The position numbers were made by a program, and so were the translations under genes. The notes below the pieces were generated by a model. That model did no database searches. It had not been told where the DNA came from and was given only the letters and a program-made list of their open reading frames with translations. From assembly GCA_910589055.1 (NCBI GenBank), contig CAJURN010000020.1:1-55872 (forward strand): a stretch of DNA of 55,872 nt, read 5' to 3'. Source of the stretch: an uncultured Muribaculaceae bacterium. GTDB taxonomy: Bacteria > Bacteroidota > Bacteroidia > Bacteroidales > Muribaculaceae. Below, one piece after another: positions 8,622-18,500 of the stretch. Positions within the stretch are counted from its first letter, which is position 1. Each line of letters begins with the position of its first letter.

Positions 8622-9709
8622 TGAGAACACTGCTTATATTGCTCCGCAAGGAATTCATATTGTTCAGCAGGAACAAGTTTCTTCCCAAGATTGCATTTAT
8701 TTTTCCCTGCATGGTGATTCTTGTCATTTCATTGGTAGCAACCATGGATGTCAAGCATGTAGGAGTGACAATTGTCAACTGGGACAAGAGTAAACTGACA
8801 AGCGACATAATCGCCGACCTCGAAGCATCACCGTTCTTTTCCGTTTCATTGGAAAACACCTACGGCAACGCCCTTGACAATATCGAGAGAGGGAAAACCG
8901 ATGTAATCCTTGAAATCCCCATGGATTTTCAGAAAAAATTGGAAACGGGCAACTCTACGATGCCCCATATCAGCGCCAACGGCGTCAACGGAACGAAAGG
9001 CACTTTGGGAGCGAAATATGTGATGGAATCGGTGATGCACACTATTGCGGAATTCAAAGGCGTCGGGCTACCCGACCATACTTCTGTATCTTATCTATAT
9101 AATCCCACGCTCGAGTACCGCAACTACATGATTCCGGCTCTCATGATTATGCTGCTGATTATGATATGCGGTTTTCTTCCGGCGCTTAATCTTGTGAGCG
9201 AGAAGGAGACCGGAACAATCGAGCAGATGAATGTCACCCCCGTCAAGACCCACGTGTTTGTTTTGTCAAAAGTGATGCCATATTGGATAATCGGGATAAT
9301 CGACATTTCGCTTGCCATGCTCATTGCCGTTGCTGTCTACGGATTGGTTCCGGCAGGTTCATTGTTCGCAATCTACCTTGCCGCATTGCTGTTTATATTC
9401 GTTATGTCCGGCATAGGAATCATTATCGCGAATTTCTCGTCGAAGATGTCTCAGAGTATGTTTCTGATGCTGTTTGTTGTGCTTCTTTGCGTGCTTATGA
9501 GCGGACTGCTTACCCCTATAAGTTCGATGCCGGACTGGGCACAGTATGCTACCTACGTCCTGCCGCCCCGATATTTCATAGAAATAATGCGTTCGATATA
9601 TCTCAAAGCCACTCCGATGAGAGACCTGACACTCCAATACGCGGCATTATTCGGCTTCGCCGCAATCATCAATACCCTCGCGGCACTGACCTACCGCAAG
9701 CAGAAATAA
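8621..9709 (+). CDS. ABC-2 type permease (YbhR-like)
   Basis: The protein has 362 residues with the same plan as its neighbour: one N-terminal helix, an extracytoplasmic domain of about 150 residues, the loop VSEKETGTIEQMNVTPVK and a block of C-terminal membrane helices. It probably forms a heterodimer with the preceding permease. It is the last gene of the seven-gene operon; only 28 bp separate it from the convergent lipid kinase gene, and I see no convincing terminator hairpin there. Confidence 0.87.
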   Translation: MRTLLILLRKEFILFSRNKFLPKIAFIFPCMVILVISLVATMDVKHVGVTIVNWDKSKLTSDIIADLEASPFFSVSLENTYGNALDNIERGKTDVILEIPMDFQKKLETGNSTMPHISANGVNGTKGTLGAKYVMESVMHTIAEFKGVGLPDHTSVSYLYNPTLEYRNYMIPALMIMLLIMICGFLPALNLVSEKETGTIEQMNVTPVKTHVFVLSKVMPYWIIGIIDISLAMLIAVAVYGLVPAGSLFAIYLAALLFIFVMSGIGIIIANFSSKMSQSMFLMLFVVLLCVLMSGLLTPISSMPDWAQYATYVLPPRYFIEIMRSIYLKATPMRDLTLQYAALFGFAAIINTLAALTYRKQK

Positions 9710-9737
9710 GCACACCATCTTTTGCCGGTATCATGAA

Positions 9738-10700
9738 CTACCGCAGGCTCTTGAAGCGGGTGATTGAATAAAAGAAGTCGCGCATGGCAAGGCGCATGGG
9801 GGTGAAAATGGGGCGAAAACGGGTGGAACGCGTTGGGCTGAAAATTCGTATTCCACCGGGATGACAGGCTATGTCGATTGTCTCGGGCATCTGCGTGGGG
9901 TCGCCGTCGATATGGGAACTTCCCCGGCCATGGCGGCGGATTGTGGCCGAGCGGGTGCGGATAGTATGGATCAAGGCATTTTTTCCTATGAATCCCGTAA
10001 GCATATCCACTCCCAGCAGTGCCCGCGTGATAAGGTTTCCGCTGTGCACAATCGTGAGGTCGAGCAGGCCGTCGGTAATGGAAGCCTGCGGCGCGATGAA
10101 AGCGTTGTTGCCGTATTGGGATGCGTTGCAGCACACAACAAGGAACGCGTCCTCGGTGATAACCTGCCCGTCGGCTTCAATGGTATATTCCTCAGGGGAG
10201 TACTTCACAAATTCGTCAACCGCACTTTTCAGGTACATCATCAGTCCGCGACGCTTCTGCCGGGCGAATCGCTCACTCACGGCTGCGTCGAAACCGACGC
10301 CGAAAGTACAGAAAAACGGTTGGCCGTTGGCGGTTCCGTAGTCGCAGGCCACGATATTGTTTTCGGCAATTACTTTGATGGAGCTGGCGATGTCAACCGG
10401 TATTTCAAGATGTCGCGCCAAGCCATTGCCCGAGCCTGTCGGAATAATGCCCAATGCGGTGGATGTTCCACACAATGCGCGGGCGGTCTCATTTACCGTG
10501 CCGTCGCCGCCGCAAGCCACCACGCCGTAAAACCCGCGTTTCACGGCGTCGGCAGCAAAGCGTGTGGCATCGCCGGGACCACGCGTAAGCCGCGCCTCCA
10601 CCTCATAACCGGCCTTGTTCAGACGGTGGCAGAGCTTGGGTATCAAGGCGAGGCGCGAGCGTGTTCCCGAAGCGGGATTGACTATCAGCAGCAGCTTCAC
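9738..10700 (-). CDS. Diacylglycerol kinase-family lipid kinase (YegS/DgkB-like)
   Basis: The protein has 320 residues and should transfer phosphate from ATP to a lipid hydroxyl at the membrane surface. The N-terminal NPASGTRS loop and the nucleotide-binding GGDGTVNE motif (near residue 63) with the following IPTGSGNGLARHL are diagnostic of the DAGK catalytic domain. The C-terminal half is the beta-sandwich domain with DGLLDLTIVHSG. Its start overlaps the stop of the peroxiredoxin gene by 4 bp (10697-10700), and it is the last gene of the minus-strand operon. Whether the substrate is diacylglycerol, a sphingoid base or another lipid cannot be decided; Bacteroidales make sphingolipids, so a sphingolipid substrate is possible. 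Confidence 0.88.
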   Translation of the reverse strand: MKLLLIVNPASGTRSRLALIPKLCHRLNKAGYEVEARLTRGPGDATRFAADAVKRGFYGVVACGGDGTVNETARALCGTSTALGIIPTGSGNGLARHLEIPVDIASSIKVIAENNIVACDYGTANGQPFFCTFGVGFDAAVSERFARQKRRGLMMYLKSAVDEFVKYSPEEYTIEADGQVITEDAFLVVCCNASQYGNNAFIAPQASITDGLLDLTIVHSGNLITRALLGVDMLTGFIGKNALIHTIRTRSATIRRHGRGSSHIDGDPTQMPETIDIACHPGGIRIFSPTRSTRFRPIFTPMRLAMRDFFYSITRFKSLR

Positions 10701-11149
10701 TCGGAAAGAATCTGGGATGCGTGTGCCGAAGTCTTGATTTGCTTGGGAGTGAGGATGCGTTCGATACGTCCGTCGGGAGCGATGATGAATGTAGTGCGCA
10801 GAGTACCCATGTACTTGCGGCCATACATGCTCTTCTCGGCCCAGACCCCGAATTGCTCCACGAGCTTATGGTCGGTGTCGGCAATCAGAGGGAAAGGCAG
10901 AGTGTTCTTTTCTATGAACTTTTTATGACGGTCGGCGGAGTCCACGCTCACACCGATCACCTGATATCCGGCTGACAGGAGTTCGGAGTAGTTGTCGCGC
11001 AGATTACATGCCTGAGCGGTGCAGCCCGAAGTCATATCCTTGGGATAGAAGTAAAGGGCGATTTTCTTGCCGGGGAAGTCGCTGCGGCGGATTTCCTTGC
11101 CGTTCTGGTCGAGTCCGAGCAAATCGGGAGCTATATCGTTGATGTTCAT
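10697..11149 (-). CDS. bcp: Thioredoxin-dependent peroxiredoxin, Bcp/PrxQ type
   Basis: The protein has 150 residues. It reduces hydrogen peroxide and organic peroxides, with thioredoxin as reductant. The peroxidatic cysteine is in the motif YPKDMTSGCTAQAC (first Cys near 43), and the second Cys five residues later is the usual resolving residue of the PrxQ group. The conserved Arg lies in LRTTFIIAPDG. It is cytoplasmic, without a signal peptide. It starts 7 bp downstream of the release factor 2 gene and overlaps the lipid kinase gene, so it is co-transcribed with translation genes. Confidence 0.92.
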   Translation of the reverse strand: MNINDIAPDLLGLDQNGKEIRRSDFPGKKIALYFYPKDMTSGCTAQACNLRDNYSELLSAGYQVIGVSVDSADRHKKFIEKNTLPFPLIADTDHKLVEQFGVWAEKSMYGRKYMGTLRTTFIIAPDGRIERILTPKQIKTSAHASQILSE

Positions 11150-11156
11150 TTCTTTG

Positions 11157-12279
11157 TTATTCTTCAGTGTTGGTATCGGAGAATTCCATGAGGTAAGCCT
11201 TGATAAATTCGTCGATGTCGCCGTCCATCACACCGTTGACGTCGGATGTCTGGTAGTTGGTGCGGTGGTCCTTTACACGACGGTCGTCGAACACATAGCT
11301 GCGGATCTGCGAGCCCCATTCAATTTTCTTCTTTCCGGCCTCAACCTTTGCCTGCTCCTGCAGACGGTGCTGGAGTTCCTTGTCGTAGAGGATTGAACGG
11401 AGTTGGCGCAGAGCGTTTTCCTTGTTCTTGGGCTGGTCGCGGGTCTCGGTGTTTTCGATGAGAATCTCCTCCTGCTCACCGGTATATGGGTCGGTGAACT
11501 GATAGCGGAGTCGCACACCTGATTCCACCTTGTTGACGTTCTGACCTCCGGCGCCACCTGAACGGAAAGTGTCCCACGACAGCAACGCAGGCTCTACTTT
11601 CACTTCAATAGTGTCGTCGACAAGCGGCGTAACGAACACCGATGCGAACGAAGTCATGCGCTTGCCCTGGGCATTGAAAGGAGACACGCGCACAAGGCGG
11701 TGCACACCGTTCTCGCTCTTGAGGTAGCCGTAGGCAAAATCACCCTCGAAGTTGATTGTACAGGTCTTGATACCGGCCTCGTCACCTTCAAGAAGGTTGG
11801 CGATTGAAACCTTGTAGCCCTGTTTCTCTCCCCAGCGCATATACATACGCATGAGCATCGAGGCCCAGTCCTGGCTTTCGGTACCGCCAGCGCCGGAATT
11901 AATCTTGAGCACGGCGCTCATGATGTCTTCCTCGCGACGCAGCATATTGCGCAGTTCGAGGTCTTCAAGCGCGGCAATGGCTGCGGCGTAAGCCTGATCC
12001 ACTTCCTCTTCCGTCACAATTTCCTCCTGGAAGAAATCCATGGCAAGTTTCAGCTCGTCAACGGTATTCTCGAGTGCGGCGTAATCGTCGATCCACTTCT
12101 GGATATCCTTTATTTTTTTCATTTGCTTTTGGGCGGCGGCAGGGTTGTCCCAAAATCCGTCGGCCATAGTGCGGAGTTGTTCTTCCTCGACTTCTACTTT
12201 CTTACTGTCGATGTCAAAGATACCTCCTCAGCGCCAGCTTGCGCTCAAAAGTCTCTTTTAATTGTTCCTGAGTAATCAT
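11157..12279 (-). CDS. prfB: Peptide chain release factor 2, expressed by programmed +1 frameshift
   Basis: RF2 terminates translation at UGA and UAA. The main frame (12167 downward, 336 codons) starts too late. The real start is the ATG at 12279: frame 0 encodes 21 codons ending in Leu (CTT, 12219-12217) and then meets TGA at 12216-12214. Reading CTT then skipping one base gives GAC and continues in frame into the long ORF, for a product of about 373 residues. An internal AGGAGG at 12228-12223 sits three bases before CTT, exactly as in the classic RF2 autoregulatory site. The protein carries the SPF tripeptide anticodon (VSPFNAQ) and the GGQ catalytic motif (GGAGGQNVNK). The bcp gene follows after 7 bp. 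Confidence 0.96.
12210..12230 (-). promoter_or_regulatory. Programmed +1 frameshift site of prfB
   Basis: Read on the minus strand, the order is AGGAGG (12228-12223), TAT, CTT, then TGA and C. The internal Shine-Dalgarno-like hexamer, the slippery CTT and the in-frame TGA-C together form the conserved RF2 frameshift cassette. Low RF2 slows termination at this TGA and favours the shift, which gives negative feedback. Confidence 0.95.
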
Positions 12280-12352
12280 ATTTTATCTATAATTTCTATT
12301 ATTCGTTCTGCAAAGATAGCACATTTCCGGCAGAAATCCGCCACCCGGGATG

Positions 12353-12982
12353 CTACTCTTCAAACTCGCCCGCTCCTTCGCGGATAAGTTCCGGCGAAGA
12401 TGAGTCGGTCAGGTCCACGATGGTTGAAGGAATCACAGAACCGTCTCCGCCGTCAATCAGCAGGTCAAAATCTCCTCCGCGCTCATAATGCTGCTCTATT
12501 TCTCCGGCCGAAATTTCAGAATAATCATCCTGCTCGCGGAATTGTTCGACTGGTATCGACGTAGTCATGAGCGGATGTCCCAACTCACGCGCCAAAGCCA
12601 ACGCCACAGGATTGTCGGGCACGCGTATGCCCACGCTTTTACGGCCTTTGAAAACCTTGGGCAATGTCGTGGATGCCGGAAGAATAAAAGTATACGGCCC
12701 GGGGAGATACTGCTTGAGCATGCGGAACGAACGGTTGTCGATGCGTGCATAGTCGGCCGCCATCGAAATATCGGAGCACACAATCGAAAGGAGATTCTTG
12801 TCGGGGTTAAGCCCCTTGAGGCGGCACAGGCGCTCGATTGCGCGGTTGTTGAGCGCGTCACAACCGAAGGCATACAGCGTGTCGGTGGGATATATCACGA
12901 TTCCGCCATCGGAAATTATTCGCGCGGCCTCGGCGATATGGCGGTCGTTGACTGATTCGGGATGGATGACAAGTGTTTTCAT
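12353..12982 (-). CDS. Sua5/YciO/YrdC-family protein (threonylcarbamoyl-AMP synthase type)
   Basis: The protein has 209 residues with the YrdC fold along its full length. The N-terminal motif IVIYPTDTLYAFGCDA and the following LKGLNPDKNLLSIVCSD form the nucleotide and threonine binding site, and the later SVGIRVPDNPVA with HPLMTTSIP is typical. Proteins of this family make threonylcarbamoyl-AMP for t6A37 modification of tRNA. The family also contains YciO paralogues of less certain role, so I give no gene symbol. There is no C-terminal Sua5 domain. Its start overlaps the B3/B4 gene stop by 4 bp (12979-12982), and the prfB start lies 73 bp downstream. Confidence 0.88.
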   Translation of the reverse strand: MKTLVIHPESVNDRHIAEAARIISDGGIVIYPTDTLYAFGCDALNNRAIERLCRLKGLNPDKNLLSIVCSDISMAADYARIDNRSFRMLKQYLPGPYTFILPASTTLPKVFKGRKSVGIRVPDNPVALALARELGHPLMTTSIPVEQFREQDDYSEISAGEIEQHYERGGDFDLLIDGGDGSVIPSTIVDLTDSSSPELIREGAGEFEE

Positions 12983-13647
12983 AGTCGGGTCACATTAAAA
13001 GATTTCAGTCCGGCAAACTCCGCGAGCAAGTCGCGGAACATTTCTTCAACAGCCTCCTGCGGATAGTCGGGATTCTCCCGGTAAAGATTGACGGTGAGCA
13101 AAAGACGGCGTGTGTTTTCCGACAACTTTGTGCGCTCGTTGTCGCTTGTCGGCGTGCCTATGCCCCCTATGCTGTCCCGCCACACGGGAAGGTGCTCTAT
13201 ATTGAGTTCGCCGCGGCCTATGGCTTCGTATGGCTCACCGTGAGCACCGGCTCCGAGGGTGATAGTGTCTCCTTCCACCTTATCGGCATCAAAACCGCCT
13301 ATTGAATGTCCCGTCAGCAATGAAACAAGATTGATGAGATCAATTACCGTGAGCGTGCGGTACAGGTCGAGACCTTTGACCGCACGGCGGCACAGAGCTT
13401 CAGCCGAGGGGCGGTATCTGTTAGGTTCTTTTCCAAGAGTTTTGTAGGCATCACGGGTTCCTGCGATTGCTGGACGGTGTCTTATCTGCTCCATAGGATA
13501 TAGTGAGCGCATGTTGTCGCAGGCATCCATAATACGTTGCCACAGCGCATCGGAAGTGGGGCCGTTTGATTCAATCTCGGCGATAATCACCGACTCTTTC
13601 AACTCCGGGGCCGCCTGCCGGACTATCGGGTCTATTACAACATTCAT
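12979..13647 (-). CDS. B3/B4 tRNA-binding domain protein (PheT B3/B4-like, stand-alone)
   Basis: The protein has 222 residues. It resembles the stand-alone proteins made of the B3/B4 domain of phenylalanyl-tRNA synthetase beta: AIAGTRDAYKTLGKEPNRYRPSAE followed by NLVSLLTGHSIGGFDADKV and a GTPTSDNERTKLSENT segment. Such proteins are thought to bind or edit aminoacyl-tRNA, but the precise substrate here is unknown. It is the first gene of the minus operon that also encodes the Sua5-like protein and RF2, so a translation-related role fits its context. Confidence 0.8.
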   Translation of the reverse strand: MNVVIDPIVRQAAPELKESVIIAEIESNGPTSDALWQRIMDACDNMRSLYPMEQIRHRPAIAGTRDAYKTLGKEPNRYRPSAEALCRRAVKGLDLYRTLTVIDLINLVSLLTGHSIGGFDADKVEGDTITLGAGAHGEPYEAIGRGELNIEHLPVWRDSIGGIGTPTSDNERTKLSENTRRLLLTVNLYRENPDYPQEAVEEMFRDLLAEFAGLKSFNVTRL

Positions 13648-13703
13648 ACTGCAATATTACGAAAAGTTTTCCTGTTTTACATTTATTTTGAAAAATATCG
13701 CTG

Positions 13704-13711
13704 TAATTTTG
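13704..13711 (+). promoter_or_regulatory. Candidate -7 element for the secreted protein gene
   Basis: TAATTTTG fits TAnnTTTG and lies 81 bp before the ATG at 13793. No good TTTG is seen at the expected distance, so the call is weak. Confidence 0.35.
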
Positions 13712-13792
13712 CTTTATTGACATATATCATATAATTTTACTGCGATTTTGAAATCCAAATCAACTAACCAATTATTTTTTGTCTTAATTTTT

Positions 13793-15442
13793 ATGAAGCA
13801 ACTTTACAAAATTCTGTTCACATCTGCTTTAGTGCTCTTTATGGGGCTATCATCAATGGGTGCCACAAACCAAGTATTCAAACACGACTTGGACGTAAAG
13901 ACAGCCAAAGCCCGGAACTATGCGGCCGACAAAGTTCGCCTAAACGGCGCTAAAGCCGCTGCAAGTTCTCGCGCTGAATCATCAACCGCCGACCCCGCGG
14001 GAGAAGAAAAGGTATACGTGACAAACTGGATGCAGCTCTTCGGAACTGCAATCGTCGACAACACCGGATTGGCTCACCGCGTGCGTTTCTCAACCGACGG
14101 AAAAGTTTACTTCCACGATTTCTTTGCAATCGGAAACGACAACTGGATTGAAGGTACAATCGACGAAAACGGCCTGATTACCATTCCGACACATCAGGTT
14201 GTTGCACAAGTTGAAATAATCGAAGATTTCTTCTTCGACATGACGCTCGAACTGTCCACATTTAAAATGGATGAGGACTACATGTATTCCGACGTGGACA
14301 TGGAAGCCGAAAGTTTCACACTCCAACTTAAAGATGACGGCTGCATCGTAAGTACCGACCTGAATCTTCCGTGGGAGGAGCGCAAATATCCCGTGGCGGT
14401 TCTCCGCGACAAAGTGCAGGCTTTGTGCGGTGCAATCAACATGGTTCCCTGCACGGAAAAGCCCGTGACTCCCCCTGCCGGAATAGAGCCTGTGGAATAC
14501 AGCTATTCCTACTATCTGCAGGATGTATTTGCCAAGGCTGCGGTTGTAAAAGCCGTTATTGACGGCGACGACGTCTATTTCTCCGGACTCTGTACATCTC
14601 TTCCCGACATATGGGTGAAAGGAACCTACAACGACGACCACAGCAAACTCGTGTTCAAGTCGGGCCAGTACATGGATTTCGGTCAATATCACCATTATTT
14701 CACCGCAGCGCACCGCAATCCGGACGCCTCTGCCGATGACCCGACAATCCCCAATTGGATCAAGGACGACGAGCTTGAACTGAATGTTGCCCCCGACGGC
14801 AAGTCATTCTCCTTCGGATATGACCGACGTTTCGCCGTGACAATCAGCGATGACGTTGCAATGACAATGAATTCAATAAAGCTCACTCCCTATCCCGTAG
14901 CAGAATACGCCGCTCCGGTGAAACCGTTGATTACAACCAATGGCTCTGAACTCCTCTGGATTGAAGCCGACTTCCTGCCATTCGTGCAGCCGAATGTTGA
15001 TGTCAACGGCAACTATCTTGATGTGGAAAATCTTTCCTGGCGCATGTACTACGACGACGAGCTGTTCACATTCCAGCCTTCGGAATACCAGAGCCTTGTG
15101 AATACCGAGGACGAAATGCCCTACTGCTTTGACGACCGCTGGGACTTCCTCGTCTATACCGACGTTATGGAACAATGCGTGTGCATCTACCGGACCGAAT
15201 ACAAAACTATCGGAGTCGAAAGTATCTACCGCGACGACGACAAGTGCTACGTTTCCGACCGCGCATATTTCTACGGCCCGTCTTCGTCGGTCAACGAAGT
15301 TGAAACAACCGGCGAACTTCTCGGTTCAGAATATTATGACCTCTCAGGCCGCAAGATTTCCAAGCCCGCGCCCGGACTTTACATCCGAATCGACCGTTAC
15401 GCCGACGGCACTGTGAAAACTCAGAAAACAAGAGTGATGTAA
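13793..15442 (+). CDS. Secreted protein of unknown function with C-terminal LSGRK-type tail
   Basis: The protein has 549 residues. A signal peptide (MKQLYKILFTSALVLFMGLSSMGA) is followed by two similar beta-rich halves: VYFHDFFAIGNDNWIEGTID near 100 and VYFSGLCTSLPDIWVKGTYN near 260 look like repeats of one domain. No catalytic motif is visible. The C-terminus YYDLSGRKISKPAPGLYI plus a basic tail resembles the end of type A sorting-signal tails of Bacteroidetes secreted proteins, and a similar tail occurs on the protein at 39343-40254. The start at 13793 was chosen because it begins the signal peptide. It is followed by a good hairpin terminator. Confidence 0.75.
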   Translation: MKQLYKILFTSALVLFMGLSSMGATNQVFKHDLDVKTAKARNYAADKVRLNGAKAAASSRAESSTADPAGEEKVYVTNWMQLFGTAIVDNTGLAHRVRFSTDGKVYFHDFFAIGNDNWIEGTIDENGLITIPTHQVVAQVEIIEDFFFDMTLELSTFKMDEDYMYSDVDMEAESFTLQLKDDGCIVSTDLNLPWEERKYPVAVLRDKVQALCGAINMVPCTEKPVTPPAGIEPVEYSYSYYLQDVFAKAAVVKAVIDGDDVYFSGLCTSLPDIWVKGTYNDDHSKLVFKSGQYMDFGQYHHYFTAAHRNPDASADDPTIPNWIKDDELELNVAPDGKSFSFGYDRRFAVTISDDVAMTMNSIKLTPYPVAEYAAPVKPLITTNGSELLWIEADFLPFVQPNVDVNGNYLDVENLSWRMYYDDELFTFQPSEYQSLVNTEDEMPYCFDDRWDFLVYTDVMEQCVCIYRTEYKTIGVESIYRDDDKCYVSDRAYFYGPSSSVNEVETTGELLGSEYYDLSGRKISKPAPGLYIRIDRYADGTVKTQKTRVM

Positions 15443-15466
15443 ACCTTGTCACATATCCATATACAG

Positions 15467-15508
15467 CGCCCGGCATCCTGAAAATGGAATGTCGGGCGTT
15501 TCTTTCTT
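15467..15508 (+). terminator. Rho-independent terminator after the secreted protein gene
   Basis: CGCCCGGCAT at 15467-15476 pairs with ATGTCGGGCG at 15489-15498 (10 bp, one G-T pair), followed by the T-rich stretch TTTCTTTCTT. Confidence 0.8.
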
Positions 15509-15520
15509 AAACTTTTTGGA

Positions 15521-15528
15521 TATATTTG
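15521..15528 (+). promoter_or_regulatory. Candidate -7 element for the macroglobulin-like gene
   Basis: TATATTTG fits the Bacteroidetes TAnnTTTG -7 box, 49 bp upstream of the ATG at 15577 and directly after the preceding terminator. The -33 box is poor. Confidence 0.45.
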
Positions 15529-15576
15529 TGTCTTAAATGTATTGATGTATTTCTAACCCCATCATATCTATCGCGT

Positions 15577-18500
15577 ATGAAAACAAGAGTCCGCTATCTG
15601 CTGTTTAACCTCTTTATTATCATGAGTATGTTTGCAACCAACGCTTCCGGGGCTACCCCCGAATTCAAGCAACCCGACTTCGCATATCCCGCCACAGTTG
15701 AAAAAGACGCTTCACGCCTTTTGGCCTCCGTTGCCGGAAAAAGCGGCGAGACAGCCGACTTGACGCGCCTGCGCGCAACGTTGGAAATGCTGACGGCTCA
15801 ACGTATGATTGATTGGGACTCGCAAGCGAAAATGCCTCCTGTGGTGGATTCCCTTGCCCGAGAACAGTCAACGGCACTCGGGCGTGCCGTCATGCTGATT
15901 CTCGAGGCCGACATCTACAACAACATCTACACCAGCAACCGCTGGAAGTATGATGCCGTGAGCGCTCCGCTGCTTCCTCTGCCCGCCGACCCCGCGGAAT
16001 GGAGCGGCGAACAGTTCCGCTACAAGCTCCGCATGATTATCGACGAAGCTGAGTCCGCCGTGCAGGCATCGGGCAAGAATGTGCCGCTCGCCGATTACAA
16101 GGCCGTGCTTGAGTACAACGATATTTCCCCCGTCTACTTCACATCGGTGCAGCTTTGGGTACGCGACCGGATTGTAAAATATCTCCAGACTGCCTCAGGC
16201 GAGGACGATGCACTTGAATACGCCCGTAAAGTAACCGGTTCTCTCCGCAAGGATTCATCGCCCTACTTCTACTGGCGCACGGTTATGGCGCAGTTTGAAG
16301 GCGGCGACATCCGTGCCAATCTCTTCAAACTTTACCTCGCCAACAAGGATTGCGAGGCCGCACGCTATGTGCTCCACGAATGTCTGCCCCTTTCGGTTGA
16401 TGTCGTGACAGTTGAAAGTGAGGATGAAGACCCTGACGAGGCCGCCCAGGCAAAACAGCTCGAGGCCGAACGCAAAGCATTTTTTGACAATCTCGACATC
16501 CTTAAAGAATCGCTTGCGAAATTCCCCGCATGGTGGGGCAACAATCGTTTCCATAACGCCATAGCCGAAATGACAAAGCCCGAAATGCGAATAAGCGGCG
16601 ATGGCCGTACCTCTCCAGGCAAAAGCATCACTCTCAATCTTGAATATTCATTCCTTACAGAGGCCGGAGTCGACGTATACGAAATCCCGTCGGACAAAAA
16701 TCTCAATTACAAGGATATTACGGGAAACTACATAAAGACTGCATCCGTACATTTCAAAGGTCTTGATTCGGAAGCATATAAAGCGAAGGCTGAAAAGGCT
16801 CTGACTATCAGCAAGCCCGGGACATACGCCCTGGTAGCTTACCGAGGCGACAAGTCCTCCGCCAATAATTCACGTATACAGATTCTGAACGTGACTCCTT
16901 TCCTGCCCGGTTGGCTCGTTGTTGACAACACAGGTATAGTCGCGACAATGGATTTCGATTCAGGCGCACCGATAGAAGGCGTGTCCGTCACAGCCAAATC
17001 CGACAGAACTTATCTGAATCTCGGCTCAACCGACTCGCGGGGCTTGCTGACATTCGATGGCTCCAAGAAAAAGCTCACCTCCTACTCCCCTTTGCAGTTC
17101 ACCTACAAAGGCGTGAAATACGAGTTTTCCAATACCCCGTCCTACATGTATTTCAACCGGAATTCCGATGCAAATACCGATGCACCGGTGAAAGCGCTTG
17201 TGTTTACCGACCGTGCGCTCTACCATCCCGGCGATTCGGTAGGTTGGACAGTAGTCATCGCCACAGGCGACAAAGGCAGCAAACAGCCCGAAAGAGTATC
17301 TGCCGGAGAAAAACTTAAGATAACGCTCTTGGATGCCAACCGCCGGCAGGTGGACACATGCAGTGTAACGACCGACAACTTCGGCGCCGCCACCGGCTCT
17401 TTCACCATTCCTTCCGGGGGACTCACGGGAATGTTTACAATCTGTGTGAACCGTCCCGGCGAAAATCAGCGACTCTCGACCGCAAGAATTACCGTGAGCG
17501 ATTTCAAACTGCCCTCCTTTGAGACCGTTGTTGAGAGCGTGCAGCGCAACTGCCCGCAGCCGGGAATGGTACGTCTCTCAGGCAAAGCAACAACCTACAC
17601 GGGCATGCCCGTTGCCGGAGCTAAAGTAAGCGCCGACATCAGCCGCGCGTCCTGGTACAGATACATGCTCTCGGCCGGTGCGTCGATCGGCACGCTCGAC
17701 ACAGTCACGGGCTCCGACGGAAGCTATGTCATAGACATTCCTGCAAAAATGCTGGCAGCGGAAAATGACGGTATTGAATCGCTGAATTATTCGGCCGCGG
17801 TGACAGTGACATCCGTCGTAGGCGAGACTGCCTCAACATCACGGAACTTCACATTAGGCAAACCGTACTACCTCAGCCTTGACAATGTACAGAGCAAGGC
17901 TATCGACGGAAATTCTCCGGTATCGTTCATGGTGAACGCCTACGACCCCGACGGCGAAACCCACTCCATCGCCCTGAAGTGGAGCATCCGCCGCATGCCT
18001 CGCGGTCCTGAGATTGCAAAAGGCACCGGAATGTCCGGAACAGACATACGCATTGACATGCGCACATGGAAAGCCGATAAATACGAGCTTTCGGTAGCTC
18101 CCGCCGACACTGCTCTTGCCCGGGCAATGTCTCCTCAATTTGTGTTCACGCTCTATAATTCGGCCCGGAATGAAGTGCCTGCTGACGAGGTGCTTTTCAT
18201 CCCGGTTGTGGAAACGCACACCAACTACCATACCACCGAGCCCGACGGCTCTTTCACCCTTGATGTGGGCACAGGCAAGGACTTGACATATCTCTACTCC
18301 TGCTTTGTAGCCGACAACAAGCAGATTATGGAACTCGGAGTACAGGAAATCCACAAAGGCCTCACCGATTTCACTTTCCACCTGCCCTCAGGGCTTGACA
18401 ACGGTTCGTTGCTCTTCTTCACAGTCAAAGACGGAGAATATTTCACACAATCCATCCGCCTTCAGCGACCCAAACCCGCAGCCTTCCGCCTGAAGGCCGA

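Noticed and set aside
9861..10928. 355-codon open frame on the plus strand opposite the lipid kinase and peroxiredoxin genes
   Set aside because: It is antisense to two well-supported genes and crosses their boundary; its translation has no family motif, and its length follows from the high GC of the third codon positions on the other strand.
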